Assembly: GCA_902492935.1 (NCBI GenBank)
Contig: CABUNJ010000010.1
Span: 1-64,000, forward strand
DNA from: an uncultured Collinsella sp.
GTDB lineage: Bacteria > Actinomycetota > Coriobacteriia > Coriobacteriales > Coriobacteriaceae
Direction: 5' to 3'
Length of the DNA stretch: 64,000 nucleotides
Part shown: positions 9,508 through 20,201 of the stretch, piece by piece
How the letters are laid out: each line of letters starts with the position of its first letter
Position numbering within the stretch: the first letter of the stretch is position 1
The notes under the pieces: model-generated
Databases searched by the model: none
What the model was told of the DNA's origin: nothing
What the model saw: only the letters and a program-made list of their open reading frames with translations
Position numbers and translations under genes: made by a program

Positions 9508-10612
9508 AATGACCGTTGCTATTGCAGCCGGCGGCACGGCAGGACACATCAACCCCGCGCTCGCCTTGGCCGAAGAACTGCGTGACCGTGGCCACCACGT
9601 TGTGTTCGTGGGTCAGTCGCGCAAGCTCGAGGGTCGTCTGGTCCCCGAGGCTGGGTTTGATTTTGTGCCCATTACGGTCACGGGCTTCGACCGCTCCCGT
9701 CCTTGGACGGCGCTGACCTCGCTGTGGCGTGTCAACAAGGCCAAACGTGCGCTCGCCAGTCATTTCTCAAAGGTCGGCAAGCCCGATGCCGCCATTGGTT
9801 TTGGTGCCTATGTCGAGGTTCCGCTGCTGGGGTGGTGCAAGGGCGCGGGCGTTCCGTATCTGCTGCATGAGCAGAACTCTGTTCCGGGCCTGGCCAACAA
9901 GATGATGAACTCCCACGCCGCCCGCGTGTGCATCTCGGTGCCGGCAGCGCGTTCGGTCTTTGAGCGCGAAGGTGACCCTGGCCACGTGCTCATGACCGGC
10001 AACCCCGTACGTCGCTCGGTAATCGAGGGCGATCGCGCTCGCGGCCGCAAGGCACTTGGCGTTCCCGAGGACGCTACGCTGTTGCTCGTCTTTGGCGGTT
10101 CACTTGGCGCCCAGCACCTCAACGAGCGCGTGGCTTCGCTCAAAAACGAGCTGCTTTCGCGCAAGAACCTCTATGTGTTGCATTCGACGGGTGCCGACGG
10201 CTTTGAGGAGACCGAGCGCGCTTTGGCGCTGACGCCCGAGGAGGCGAAGCGTTACCGCGTCCAGCCTTACATCGACAACATGGGCGATATGCTGGCTGCT
10301 GCCGATTTGGTGCTCTCGCGTTCGGGTGCATCGAGCGTGGCCGAGATTGCTGCGCTCGCCGTGCCCTCGGTGCTCGTGCCGTATCCGCATGCGACGGCCG
10401 ACCACCAAACCACCAATGCCCGTTATCTGGTCGACGCCGGGGCCGGTGTGCTCTGCGCCGATGCCGATATCGACGGTTCTGCCTTTGCCGATGAACTGCT
10501 GCACCTGGTCGATGACGCGGCGGCGCGCGACGCCATGCGTCAGGCGGCGCGTGGTCTGGCTCAGGATAGGGCCGCCGCTCTTCTGGCCGATGCGGTAGAG
10601 GGTTTGCGTTAG
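9497..10612 (+). CDS. murG: UDP-GlcNAc--lipid I N-acetylglucosaminyltransferase MurG
   Basis: 371 residues. MurG adds GlcNAc to lipid I on the inner membrane face, giving lipid II. The N-terminal glycine loop GGTAGHINPAL, the HEQNSVPGLANK block and the C-terminal SRSGASSVAE sugar-nucleotide motif are all present. ATG 9497 follows GAAGGG at good spacing and overlaps the end of ftsW by 11 bp, implying coupling. Confidence 0.95.
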   Translation: MTDKMTVAIAAGGTAGHINPALALAEELRDRGHHVVFVGQSRKLEGRLVPEAGFDFVPITVTGFDRSRPWTALTSLWRVNKAKRALASHFSKVGKPDAAIGFGAYVEVPLLGWCKGAGVPYLLHEQNSVPGLANKMMNSHAARVCISVPAARSVFEREGDPGHVLMTGNPVRRSVIEGDRARGRKALGVPEDATLLLVFGGSLGAQHLNERVASLKNELLSRKNLYVLHSTGADGFEETERALALTPEEAKRYRVQPYIDNMGDMLAAADLVLSRSGASSVAEIAALAVPSVLVPYPHATADHQTTNARYLVDAGAGVLCADADIDGSAFADELLHLVDDAAARDAMRQAARGLAQDRAAALLADAVEGLR

Positions 10613-10709
10613 TTAGACGGGATATCGTCGGTCGCCCTCGCGCTGATGCGGTAGGTGCGGTACAGTTAACGGGTTACAGGCAGTGTTTACGCAAGGAGTA
10701 CACGAGCAC

Positions 10710-12128
10710 ATGGCTGATTCCCAGACTGCAACCTCCGCGCCCGAGTTTAAGAGCGCCCACTTTATCGGTATCGGCGGCGCCGGCATGAGCGGCATCGCCC
10801 TCGTTCTTCACGAGCGCGGCTATGCCGTTACCGGCTCCGACCTTAAGACGTCACGTTATATCCGCCAGCTTACCCGCGCTGGTGTGAAAGTGCATGTGGG
10901 CCATGAGGCCGCCACGATCGACGAGGTCAAGCCTGACGTGGTTGTTGTCTCCACCGCTATTCCGGAGTCCAACCCTGAACTCGTGCGCGCTCGCGAGCTT
11001 GGTATTCCCGTGTGGCCCCGTGCCAAGATGCTCTCTGCTTTGGGCCACGGCTACACCACCGTCGCTGTTGCCGGCACGCATGGCAAGACCACCACGTCTT
11101 CGATGTGCGCCACCATGCTCGACCGCATGGGCTTGGATCCGAGCTTCTTGATCGGTGGCATCGTCGAGGGCTATGACACGAACGGCAAGAACGGCTCGGG
11201 CGACTATTTTGTCGCCGAGGCCGACGAGTCCGACAGTTCCTTCCTGTTCCTGAACCCCAACGTAGTCATTGTGACCAACGTCGAGGCCGACCACCTCGAT
11301 CACTACTCGGGTATCGAGGAGATCGAGGCGACTTTCGCCAAATTCATGAGCCTGGTGGGCGAGGACGGCACCGTCATCGTCTGCGGTGAGGACCCGCATC
11401 TGGTCGAGCTCGCCAAGTCGACGGGCCGTCACGTGCTTTCCTACGGCTTTGCCGAGAGCAACGACATCGTCTGCATGCACCCGGATGTCAAGGGCATCCA
11501 GAGCGACTTTATCGTTCGCTTTGAGGACGGCACTGAGCACGCTGTGGAGATCAAGAGCAATCCCGGTCGCCACAACATGCTCAACGCCACGGCGGTGCTC
11601 ACCGTCGCCCATGTCCTGGGCCTTGACATCGACGCCGCCGCCAAGGCGCTCTCGAGCTTTGAGGGCGTCCGCCGTCGCTTTACCCACGTGGGCGATATCG
11701 ATGGCATCACCGTGGTCGATGATTACGGCCATCACCCCACCGAGATCAAGGCGACGCTTGCTGCCGCTTCGTCGCTGGGCTACAAGCATGTCGACGTCGT
11801 GTTCCAGCCGCACCGCTATTCGCGCCTGCAGGCCCTGTGCGACGACTTTGCCGATGCATTTGCCAATGCCGATAAACTGCTGCTGATTGATGTGTTCTCG
11901 GCTGGCGAGATGCCCATTCCGGGTGTCACCTCTAAGATGCTCGCCGATACCGTGCGCGCCAAGCATCCTGGCAAGGAGGTCGTGTACTGCTCCAGCCGTC
12001 TTGAGCTCAATCAGGAGCTCGAGCAGATGGTGGGCGAGGGCGACCTGCTGCTCACTATGGGTGCCGGTGACGTTACGACCGTCGGTCCCGAGTTCATTGA
12101 GTATCTGACTGCCAAGAAAGACGCTTAA
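10710..12128 (+). CDS. murC: UDP-MurNAc--L-alanine ligase MurC
   Basis: 472 residues. MurC starts the stem peptide by adding L-Ala to UDP-MurNAc. The N-terminus has GIGGAGMSGIA; the P-loop GTHGKTTTSS is near residue 120; EADESDSSF, NVEADHLDHY and DDYGHHPTEI follow. The chosen ATG has AAGGAG 11 nt upstream; a GTG at 10683 would extend it by nine residues. The 97 bp after murG contain no obvious promoter. Confidence 0.95.
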   Translation: MADSQTATSAPEFKSAHFIGIGGAGMSGIALVLHERGYAVTGSDLKTSRYIRQLTRAGVKVHVGHEAATIDEVKPDVVVVSTAIPESNPELVRARELGIPVWPRAKMLSALGHGYTTVAVAGTHGKTTTSSMCATMLDRMGLDPSFLIGGIVEGYDTNGKNGSGDYFVAEADESDSSFLFLNPNVVIVTNVEADHLDHYSGIEEIEATFAKFMSLVGEDGTVIVCGEDPHLVELAKSTGRHVLSYGFAESNDIVCMHPDVKGIQSDFIVRFEDGTEHAVEIKSNPGRHNMLNATAVLTVAHVLGLDIDAAAKALSSFEGVRRRFTHVGDIDGITVVDDYGHHPTEIKATLAAASSLGYKHVDVVFQPHRYSRLQALCDDFADAFANADKLLLIDVFSAGEMPIPGVTSKMLADTVRAKHPGKEVVYCSSRLELNQELEQMVGEGDLLLTMGAGDVTTVGPEFIEYLTAKKDA

Positions 12129-12133
12129 GTCTA

Positions 12134-13045
12134 ATGGGTCTGTTTAATGCCGTCATGGCGCTCTCGGGCATGATCGACACGGATGTGATCGAGGACGAGC
12201 GCCTTGCGCGTCATACGAGCTATCGTATCGGCGGCAAGGCCGACCTCTTTGTGACGTGCCATAGCTATCATGCCCTCCGCCGCGCCGTGGCGGTGCTCGA
12301 TCGCGAGCAGGTGCCGTGGGTCATCATCGGCAAGGGCTCCAATCTGCTGGTTGCCGATGGCGGTTATCGCGGTGCCGTCATTTCGCTCGGACGTGAGTTT
12401 CAGCGCACGGTTGTTGCCGATGACGGTTGTACGCTGACGGTCGGTGCGGGCGTGATGTTTGCGCGCCTGGTCAACGATGCCCTGTCGCGTAGCCTCTCGG
12501 GCCTTGAGTTTGCCGTTGGCATCCCTGGTTCGGTTGGCGGTGCGATATCTATGAATGCAGGCACACGGACCGAGTGGATTGGCTCGCTGGTTGAGGATGT
12601 CGTAACGTTTGACCCGGCATCCGGTATCAAGCATTATGCGGGGTCCGAGATCACTTGGAGCTACCGCGAATGTAGCCTTCCCCGCAATGAGATCATCCTC
12701 GAGTGCGTGCTCAAGCTTAAACCGGCGCCCAAGGCCGACATTCGCGAGCGCATGGAACGGTACCTGACGAGGCGCAAGCGTACACAGCCCATGGGTCGCG
12801 CATCCTGCGGGTCGGTCTTTCGTAACCCGCCCGATGCGAGTGTGGGCAAGCTTATCGAGGATTGTGGATTAAAGGGTTTTTCGATTGGCGGCGCGGAAGT
12901 TTCGCCCGTTCACGCTAATTTTATCGTTAATAACGGAACTGCCTCGGCCGATGACGTTGCCGCGGTTATCAGACATGTGCACGGAAAGGTGAGGGAGGCG
13001 TATGGCATCGAGCTCAGACCGGAAGTTAAATTCCTCGGCTTCTAG
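12134..13045 (+). CDS. murB: UDP-N-acetylenolpyruvoylglucosamine reductase MurB
   Basis: 303 residues. MurB is the FAD-dependent reductase that makes UDP-MurNAc from the enolpyruvyl intermediate. It shows HTSYRIGGKAD, the FAD-binding GKGSNLLVADGG loop, GIPGSVGGAISMNAG and the CGSVFRNP motif of type I/IIb enzymes. It starts 5 bp after murC; its 3' end overlaps ftsQ by 44 bp in another frame. Confidence 0.94.
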   Translation: MGLFNAVMALSGMIDTDVIEDERLARHTSYRIGGKADLFVTCHSYHALRRAVAVLDREQVPWVIIGKGSNLLVADGGYRGAVISLGREFQRTVVADDGCTLTVGAGVMFARLVNDALSRSLSGLEFAVGIPGSVGGAISMNAGTRTEWIGSLVEDVVTFDPASGIKHYAGSEITWSYRECSLPRNEIILECVLKLKPAPKADIRERMERYLTRRKRTQPMGRASCGSVFRNPPDASVGKLIEDCGLKGFSIGGAEVSPVHANFIVNNGTASADDVAAVIRHVHGKVREAYGIELRPEVKFLGF

Positions 13046-14258
13046 AGCATCGAAACCCACCTTCCGCCGCGCCGGAGGGCGTTCCGGCGCACCTGCCAAA
13101 CCTCAACGCAATACCGTCGCGCACTCTAAGCCTGTCGGGCATGTACGACAGGCCGGGCGTCCGGTCGTCGGCTCTCAGCTCGGTAATCGTCCGGCCGCAA
13201 AAAAGTCCTCGCGTCCCTCGGTGACGTCAAAGCCTGTTATGGGCGCCAAGCCTGCCCGTCCCATGGCAACTCCTAAGCCCTCGACGGGAACTAAGGCGGC
13301 GCGTCCGGGCCGCACGCTGGGCGCATCGAAACCGCGCTTGCTGACATCGGTGCCGGCTACCGCCAAGAAGCCTTCGGGTAAAAAAGGCGTCAACCCGTTG
13401 TCTTCACTTGGGGCGATGGCAAATAAAACGTCAGACGCCGCTTCTCTCGTTACAGGCAAAGGCAAAATCGTGGGCGGCGTTCTGGCCGTCTTGGTCGTGC
13501 TCGTCGTCGTTGCCGTCGTGGTGATCAACTCTGGATTGTTTACCGCCACTGATATTCAGATTCAAGGCAGCGAGCATGTGACGAAGCACGATGCTATCCA
13601 GCTGATCGATTTGCCCGAGGGAACGTCGCTTTTTAACGTCGATCCTGACCAGATTACCGAGGACCTCAAGCAGAACCCGTGGGTCTCGGGCGTGGATGTC
13701 CAGCGTCAGTTCCCGCATACGCTCATTATTACGCCGATGGAGCGCAAGGTCATCGCAATTGCCTATATCAGCTCCGATGACCTTGCCTGGGCCATCGGGG
13801 ATGATGACACCTGGATCGCCCCGCTGTCGACGTCGGTCGAAGTGGATGACCAGGGCAACGTCATCACGACGGGGCAGGGCTCAAATACCCTGACCGGCAT
13901 TGATGCCGCGCTGGCGCTCGCTAAGCACTATGGCGCGGTGTTGTTGACTGATGTCTCGGCGGATGTCGCTCCGGTTTCCGGCCAGGCGGTGAGCTCCAAG
14001 GCCGTTAAGGCCGGCTTGGATTATGTGCGTGGTTTTTCGAGCGAGTTCTTGGGACAAGTCAAGGATATTTCCACGCCTTCGGTCGAAGCCATCTCGGCAA
14101 ACCTCAATAACGGCATTGAGGTGTCGCTGGGCGATTCGAACGATATCGTCAAGAAGGAGCGCGTAGTCACCAAGTTGCTTTCGCAGGTAGAGGGCGTAAC
14201 GTATATCAATGTGCGCTCTCCGGGTAACTATACATTTAGGAACGCTCCGACCTCGTAG
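13002..14258 (+). CDS. ftsQ: division protein FtsQ/DivIB
   Basis: 418 residues, longer than most FtsQ because of a basic Lys/Pro/Ser-rich cytoplasmic region of about 150 residues. One membrane segment lies near residues 158-180, then a POTRA domain beginning at the IQIQGSEHVT stretch and a FtsQ-type beta domain. FtsQ recruits FtsL and DivIC/FtsB to the septum. The ATG at 13002 follows GGGAGG closely and lies inside the end of murB. Confidence 0.88.
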   Translation: MASSSDRKLNSSASRASKPTFRRAGGRSGAPAKPQRNTVAHSKPVGHVRQAGRPVVGSQLGNRPAAKKSSRPSVTSKPVMGAKPARPMATPKPSTGTKAARPGRTLGASKPRLLTSVPATAKKPSGKKGVNPLSSLGAMANKTSDAASLVTGKGKIVGGVLAVLVVLVVVAVVVINSGLFTATDIQIQGSEHVTKHDAIQLIDLPEGTSLFNVDPDQITEDLKQNPWVSGVDVQRQFPHTLIITPMERKVIAIAYISSDDLAWAIGDDDTWIAPLSTSVEVDDQGNVITTGQGSNTLTGIDAALALAKHYGAVLLTDVSADVAPVSGQAVSSKAVKAGLDYVRGFSSEFLGQVKDISTPSVEAISANLNNGIEVSLGDSNDIVKKERVVTKLLSQVEGVTYINVRSPGNYTFRNAPTS

Positions 14259-14457
14259 CACTGGTTGATGCTTTGTTGAGGGGCCATACCACGCCGTTTA
14301 TCTGGTTTGTTTGGTTTTCACGGTCAATTATTTGACTGATACGTTCATAATGTGCAAACATAATACGGTTTACCTTTGCATTTACTTTCAACCTGAAGGT
14401 TAATGTGCGCAGGGGTCGACCCATGCTATGGCTATAACCTTTGTTCGGAGGACCGAC

Positions 14458-15612
14458 ATGCACGAGACAGAGATCAACAACTACCTTGCCGTCATTAAGG
14501 TGGTCGGCGTCGGCGGCGGCGGTACCAACGCGGTCAATCGAATGATCGAAGAGGGCATCCGCGGCGTCGAGTTTGTTGCCATCAACACCGATGCTCAGGC
14601 ACTCGCGATCTCTGATGCCGATATCAAGGTGCACATCGGCACCGACCTTACCCGCGGCCTGGGCGCCGGCGCCAACCCCGAGGTTGGCCGCAAGGCTGCC
14701 GATGAGTCCCGCGACGACATTGCCGAGGCGCTCGCTGGCGCCGACATGGTGTTCATCACCTGCGGCGAGGGCGGTGGCACCGGTACCGGCGCTGCTCCCA
14801 TCGTTGCCGATATCGCGATGAACGAGGTCGGTGCGCTGACCGTCGCCGTCGTGACCAAGCCCTTCACCTTCGAGGGCCGCAAGCGCAAGAAGAGCGCCGA
14901 GGAGGGCATCAAGACCCTCTCCGATTGCGTTGACACCATGATCGTCATCCCTAACGATAAGCTGCTCGACATCGCCGAGAAGAAGACCACCATGCTCGAG
15001 GCCTTCGCGATTGCCGATGGCGTTCTTTCCCAGGGTACCCAGGGTATCACCGACCTCATCACCGTCCCGGGCATCATCAACCTGGACTTCGCCGATGTTA
15101 AGACCATCATGAAGCAGGCCGGCACCGCCATGATGGGTATCGGTACCTCTTCTGGGGATACCCGTGCCGTCGACGCTGCCCAGCAGGCCATCTCCAGCCC
15201 GCTGCTCGAGAGCTCCATCGATGGTGCCACGCGCGTGCTGCTCTCCATCGCCGGTTCCAAGGACCTGGGCATCCAGGAGATCAGCGACGCCGCCGACGTT
15301 GTCGCCAACGCCGTCGACCCCGAGGCCAACATCATCTTCGGTACCGTTGTCGACGAGTCCCTGGGCGATCAGGTGCGTATCACCGTCATCGCTACGGGCT
15401 TCTCCGACTCCAACGTCAACCGTCAGGACGAGCTCTTTGCTGCTCAGCAGTCTCAGAGCAAGGCCGCTGCCTCTGCTGAGCCGCAGCGCACCGCTCCGGC
15501 CACCAGCCCGGCTCAGGCCGCTCCGACCCGCAACGTCGGTGGCACCGAGCTTCCTAACTTCGGCAACGATCAGTTCGAGCTTCCCGACTTCCTGAAGCGC
15601 GGTAGCTTCTAA
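14458..15612 (+). CDS. ftsZ: cell division GTPase FtsZ
   Basis: 384 residues. FtsZ polymerises into the Z-ring. The VGVGGGGTNAVNRM nucleotide loop, the tubulin signature GGGTGTGAAP and the NVDFADVK-like T7 region (here NLDFADVKTIM) are intact. A disordered Ala/Pro linker leads to a C-terminal peptide ending ELPDFLKRGSF, the docking tail for SepF-type partners. ATG 14458 has a textbook GGAGG 6 nt upstream. The 199 bp before it contain TTGACT at 14,331-14,336 but no convincing -10, so a dedicated promoter is possible but unproven. Confidence 0.97.
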   Translation: MHETEINNYLAVIKVVGVGGGGTNAVNRMIEEGIRGVEFVAINTDAQALAISDADIKVHIGTDLTRGLGAGANPEVGRKAADESRDDIAEALAGADMVFITCGEGGGTGTGAAPIVADIAMNEVGALTVAVVTKPFTFEGRKRKKSAEEGIKTLSDCVDTMIVIPNDKLLDIAEKKTTMLEAFAIADGVLSQGTQGITDLITVPGIINLDFADVKTIMKQAGTAMMGIGTSSGDTRAVDAAQQAISSPLLESSIDGATRVLLSIAGSKDLGIQEISDAADVVANAVDPEANIIFGTVVDESLGDQVRITVIATGFSDSNVNRQDELFAAQQSQSKAAASAEPQRTAPATSPAQAAPTRNVGGTELPNFGNDQFELPDFLKRGSF

Positions 15613-15638
15613 GTCGTTCTTTGCATTGTTGTGCACAG

Positions 15639-15667
15639 GGGCGTGTCCGTATGGACGCGCCCTTTTT
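15639..15667 (+). terminator. rho-independent terminator after ftsZ
   Basis: A 10-bp stem (15639-15648 with 15653-15662, one G-U pair) around the tetraloop GTAT is followed by five T. It closes the dcw transcription unit, so pgeF and the pst genes are probably transcribed separately. Confidence 0.8.
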
Positions 15668-15822
15668 ATTTCGACTTTGTAAACTAGAACCTCCAATCTC
15701 CTTACGTTCCCTTTACGATTGCCTCCAGCGCAGCAGGTATCCTTTTAGAGAAGTATGACAGCCGTATAAACGCGGGCTGTAGCGGCGATGCCGCGGTACT
15801 TGTGTTATTAGGAGGCTTTAGT

Positions 15823-16623
15823 ATGGCAGCACGTGCGGACAAAGTTTCGCGTGTCGACCATGATGGAGTTACGTTGGTGGAGGGCGCGACATCCGATGTT
15901 CGCTTTGCCTTCACCGAGCGCGCCGGTGGCGTTTCCGAAGATGCGTACTCCTCACTCAACTTGGGCTCGCATGTTGGCGATGACCCCTTTGCTGTTCAAG
16001 AAAATCGTCGTCGTGCGCTCGAGGCTATGGGTGCCGCCGAGTGCGAGCACAACCTGCTCGTTCCCAATCAGGTCCATGGTGATCATATCGTTGCGGTGAC
16101 CTCGAACGGCGCCGATGACCTTGAGGACGTCCGCGAGCAGATTGCCGAGGGCTGCGATGCCATCGTCTGTACGGCGCATAACGTGCCTGTGCTGCTCTGC
16201 TTTGCCGACTGCGTTCCCGTGGTGCTGGTGGCCCCTGGCGGATTTGCCGTGGTGCACTCCGGTTGGAAGGGCACGATTGCACGTATTTCTGCCAAGGCGT
16301 GCCAGGCGCTTTGCGATGCTGCCGGCTGCGATGCGAGCGACGTTTCCGCCTATATCGGCCCCCATATCCTGGGTGACGAATATGAGGTATCCCAGGAACT
16401 CATGGATCGCTTTGCCGCCGAGTTCTCTTGCATCGATGCGAGCGCCTCTCGCATGCTCGATCTTTCCGCTGCCATTTGCGAGGCGCTGGTAGATGTCGGT
16501 GTCGATGCGGATACTATCGTGGATACCCAGCTTTCGACCGTGCGTCAGAACGATCGCTTTTATTCCTACCGTAATGAGGACGGCATCTGTGGGCGCCATG
16601 CTGCGATCGGCGTGATGCTATGA
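15823..16623 (+). CDS. pgeF: peptidoglycan editing factor PgeF (YlmD/YfiH laccase-domain family)
   Basis: 266 residues. The family is a copper/zinc-binding multicopper-like fold; the E. coli member hydrolyses misincorporated L-Ser from UDP-MurNAc-L-Ser. The metal-site motifs CFADCVP and VHSGWKGT and the later IGPHILGDEYEV are present. ATG 15823 has AGGAGG 7 nt upstream. In many Gram-positive genomes this gene follows ftsZ and precedes ylmE; here its last codons overlap pstS (ATGA), tying it to the phosphate operon. Confidence 0.9.
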   Translation: MAARADKVSRVDHDGVTLVEGATSDVRFAFTERAGGVSEDAYSSLNLGSHVGDDPFAVQENRRRALEAMGAAECEHNLLVPNQVHGDHIVAVTSNGADDLEDVREQIAEGCDAIVCTAHNVPVLLCFADCVPVVLVAPGGFAVVHSGWKGTIARISAKACQALCDAAGCDASDVSAYIGPHILGDEYEVSQELMDRFAAEFSCIDASASRMLDLSAAICEALVDVGVDADTIVDTQLSTVRQNDRFYSYRNEDGICGRHAAIGVML

Positions 16624-17456
16624 GAAAGATCGTATCGGTCCTGAGCGCCGCTGTGCTTACGCTTACGCTGTGTGCCTGTTCTTCGGGATCTTCTACCTCT
16701 TCCATTACCGTCGCCGGCTCCACGACCTGCCTTCCTATCGCCGAGATTGCGGCCGAGGGCTTTAAAGAGGAGACCGGCATCGACGTGCTCGTTTCCGGTT
16801 TGGGTTCTTCCGCTGGCATCGAGGCCGTCAGCGCCGGCACGGCCGATATCGCCAGCTCCTCCCGTGGACTCAATGCCGACGAACAGGATCTGGGCCTGAC
16901 TCCCATCGTCATTGCTCACGACGGTATCGCGGTCATCGTGAACGACGATAACCCGGTCGATAACCTCTCGACCGAGCAGCTCCGCGATATTTATGCCGGC
17001 AAGATCACCAACTGGAAAGAAGTCGGTGGCGAGGACCTGAGAATCCAGGTCATCAATCGAGATGAGGCGTCCGGCACGCGTGAGGCCTTTCGCACCATCG
17101 TGATGGACGGCACCCCGTTCGATCGCCGTTCGGCCGTTCTTTCGGGCACGGGCCAGGTGCGCGACGTGGTATCTCGTTCGCGCGGTGCCATTGGCTACAT
17201 TTCGCTGGGCTTCGTCGATAGCCTCAACGCCAAGACCTCGGTCAAGGCCGTCTCGGTCAATCATGTTGAGGCGTCCGAGAAGACGGTCGCGAGCGGCGGC
17301 TATCCCATCTCGCGCGACCTTTACTTCTTTGTGAAGGGTTCGCCTTCGCAGCAGGCGCAGGATTACATCGACTACGTGACGTCCGAAAAGATGGACAAGC
17401 AGATTCGCGAGGCGGGCTTTATTCCCGTCACCAACGACGAGAAGGGGAGTGAGTAG
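16620..17456 (+). CDS. pstS: phosphate ABC transporter substrate-binding lipoprotein PstS
   Basis: 278 residues. A signal peptide with lipobox LCAC (lipidated Cys near residue 20) anchors it outside the membrane. The phosphate-binding loops are recognisable: AGSTTCLPI near residue 37, ASSSRGL, and NRDEASGTREAF. It captures inorganic phosphate for PstCAB. Its ATG overlaps the pgeF stop by 4 bp. Confidence 0.93.
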   Translation: MRKIVSVLSAAVLTLTLCACSSGSSTSSITVAGSTTCLPIAEIAAEGFKEETGIDVLVSGLGSSAGIEAVSAGTADIASSSRGLNADEQDLGLTPIVIAHDGIAVIVNDDNPVDNLSTEQLRDIYAGKITNWKEVGGEDLRIQVINRDEASGTREAFRTIVMDGTPFDRRSAVLSGTGQVRDVVSRSRGAIGYISLGFVDSLNAKTSVKAVSVNHVEASEKTVASGGYPISRDLYFFVKGSPSQQAQDYIDYVTSEKMDKQIREAGFIPVTNDEKGSE

Positions 17457-17457
17457 C

Positions 17458-18384
17458 ATGGAAGCACAGGAAAACTCCCAGACTGAGCAGAATGCTCAGG
17501 CACCCAAGAAGCGCGAGCTGGCGCTCGTATCGCGCAGTACCTATATCAAGGAGAAGGCGCTGCAGTGGATCTTCTTTGCCTGCGCGTTCTTGGCGGTCGT
17601 TACCGTCATCCTGATTTTTGTCTTTACCACGTACTCGGCGCTGCCCGTCTTTACCGACATCGGTCTGGCGGACTTCTTTAGCTTTACGTGGGCGCCCTCT
17701 GAGGGCCACTACGGCATCGTGTCGCTGCTTGCCGGCTCAGGTCTGGTGACCGTCGGTGCGCTCGCCATGGGCGTGCCGCTAGGTGTGGGCACGGCCGTGT
17801 ACCTGGTCGAGATCGCCGGCAGGCGCGTGCGCAAGCTTATCAGCCCTGCCGTTGACCTGTTGGCCGGCATCCCTTCTATCATCTATGGCTTCTTTGGAAT
17901 GATCATCATCCGTCCGTTTATCGCGCAACTGACCGGTGGTCTTGGTTTTGGTGCGCTGACGGCGTGGTTCGTGCTTGCCATCATGATCGTTCCTACCATC
18001 ACCACGCTCACCATCGATGCCCTCAATTCCATTCCCATGGGCATTCGCGAGGCATCATATGCCATGGGTGCTACTAAGTGGCAGACCATCTATAAGGTCG
18101 TGCTACCTGCCGCTAAGCTGGGTATCGTGGATGCCATCGTGCTGGGTATGGGCCGTGCCATCGGAGAGACCATGGCCGTGCTCATGGTCGTGGGTAACGC
18201 CCCGGTTATTCCCGACAGCATTGCGAGCCCCATCTCGACGCTCACGAGCCAGATCGCGCTCGACATGAGCTATTCCTCGGGTCTGCACCGCTCGGCGCTG
18301 TTCGGCATGGGTGTGGTCCTGTTTATCATCTCCGCCACGCTGGTGGGCATCGTCCGTCTGATTTCCAAGAAGAAGAGGGGGTAG
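17458..18384 (+). CDS. pstC: phosphate ABC transporter permease PstC
   Basis: 308 residues with six predicted membrane segments and the permease EAA-type loop (REASYAMGATKWQT). It forms the channel with PstA. ATG 17458, directly after the pstS stop, is preceded by AAGGGGAGTGAG. The N-terminal 35 residues are a charged cytoplasmic tail. Confidence 0.93.
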   Translation: MEAQENSQTEQNAQAPKKRELALVSRSTYIKEKALQWIFFACAFLAVVTVILIFVFTTYSALPVFTDIGLADFFSFTWAPSEGHYGIVSLLAGSGLVTVGALAMGVPLGVGTAVYLVEIAGRRVRKLISPAVDLLAGIPSIIYGFFGMIIIRPFIAQLTGGLGFGALTAWFVLAIMIVPTITTLTIDALNSIPMGIREASYAMGATKWQTIYKVVLPAAKLGIVDAIVLGMGRAIGETMAVLMVVGNAPVIPDSIASPISTLTSQIALDMSYSSGLHRSALFGMGVVLFIISATLVGIVRLISKKKRG

Positions 18385-18387
18385 GCT

Positions 18388-19293
18388 ATGTCCGATTCCG
18401 TTGACACGACGGTCGATACGACCTCGTCGCGCGAGCGCATCAAGCGTGCCCTTTCCCACGGCAAGAAGGGCCGCATCAACAAGGACCTGTCCAACAAGAT
18501 CATGCTTGGCGTGTTTCGTGCCGCTGCCTACATCACCACGCTGGTGCTGGTCGCTATCATCGCCTACGTGGTCATCAACGGCCTGCCACACATCTCGCTC
18601 GACTTTATCTTCGGTTGGCCCCAGGGTGTCAACGCTGAGGGCGGTATTTGGCCCACGATCGTCTCGACCATCTACGTGACGGCGCTCGCCATGCTTATCT
18701 GCACGCCGATCGCTGTGCTGGCAGCCGTCTATCTGGCCGAGTACGCCAAGCAGGGCAAGGTTGTCGAGCTCATCCGCTACGCTGCTGACGCTTTGGCCTC
18801 GGTGCCCTCCATCGTTATGGGCCTGTTTGGCTACGCCTTGTTTGTCGAGGCCATGGGCTTGGGCCTTTCGATGGTCTCTGCCGCTCTGGCACTCGCGCTC
18901 TTGATGCTTCCCATCGTCATGCGCACCACCGAAGAGGCCATTCGCGCCGTTCCGCGCTATATCCGTTGGGGCGCGTACGGCCTGGGCGCCACCAAGTGGC
19001 AGGTTGTCTCCAAGATCGTGCTTCCTTCTGCCTTTGGCCGTATTGCCACGGGTATCGTCCTTGCCATCGGCCGTGCCATTGGCGAGACCGCGGTGGTACT
19101 CTACACCATGGGTCAAGCCATCAATCTACCTATTTCGCCGCTCGATTCCGGCCGCCCCATGACGGTTCACCTGTACCTGCTTGCCAACGACGGCATCAAC
19201 ATGAACGCAGCCTACGGCACCGCGCTTTTGCTGATGGTGATCATTCTGGCCTTCAACCTGTTTGCGCGCTTCCTGTCGCGCAAGCGTCGCTAG
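18388..19293 (+). CDS. pstA: phosphate ABC transporter permease PstA
   Basis: 301 residues, six membrane segments and a permease loop (YGLGATKWQVVSKI). It pairs with PstC. The start lies 3 bp after pstC. A basic N-terminal tail of about 45 residues precedes the first helix. Confidence 0.93.
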   Translation: MSDSVDTTVDTTSSRERIKRALSHGKKGRINKDLSNKIMLGVFRAAAYITTLVLVAIIAYVVINGLPHISLDFIFGWPQGVNAEGGIWPTIVSTIYVTALAMLICTPIAVLAAVYLAEYAKQGKVVELIRYAADALASVPSIVMGLFGYALFVEAMGLGLSMVSAALALALLMLPIVMRTTEEAIRAVPRYIRWGAYGLGATKWQVVSKIVLPSAFGRIATGIVLAIGRAIGETAVVLYTMGQAINLPISPLDSGRPMTVHLYLLANDGINMNAAYGTALLLMVIILAFNLFARFLSRKRR

Positions 19294-19305
19294 TTAAGGA
19301 GTCCC

Positions 19306-20109
<804 letters not shown>

Positions 20110-20201
20110 TCGGCGCGACTAGTCCCAAGCCGATCGGACCTGGTCCGGTGCGTATTCACTGTGCGGGCGGCATGACCGCACCCAACTGATTGGAGTGAAC
20201 C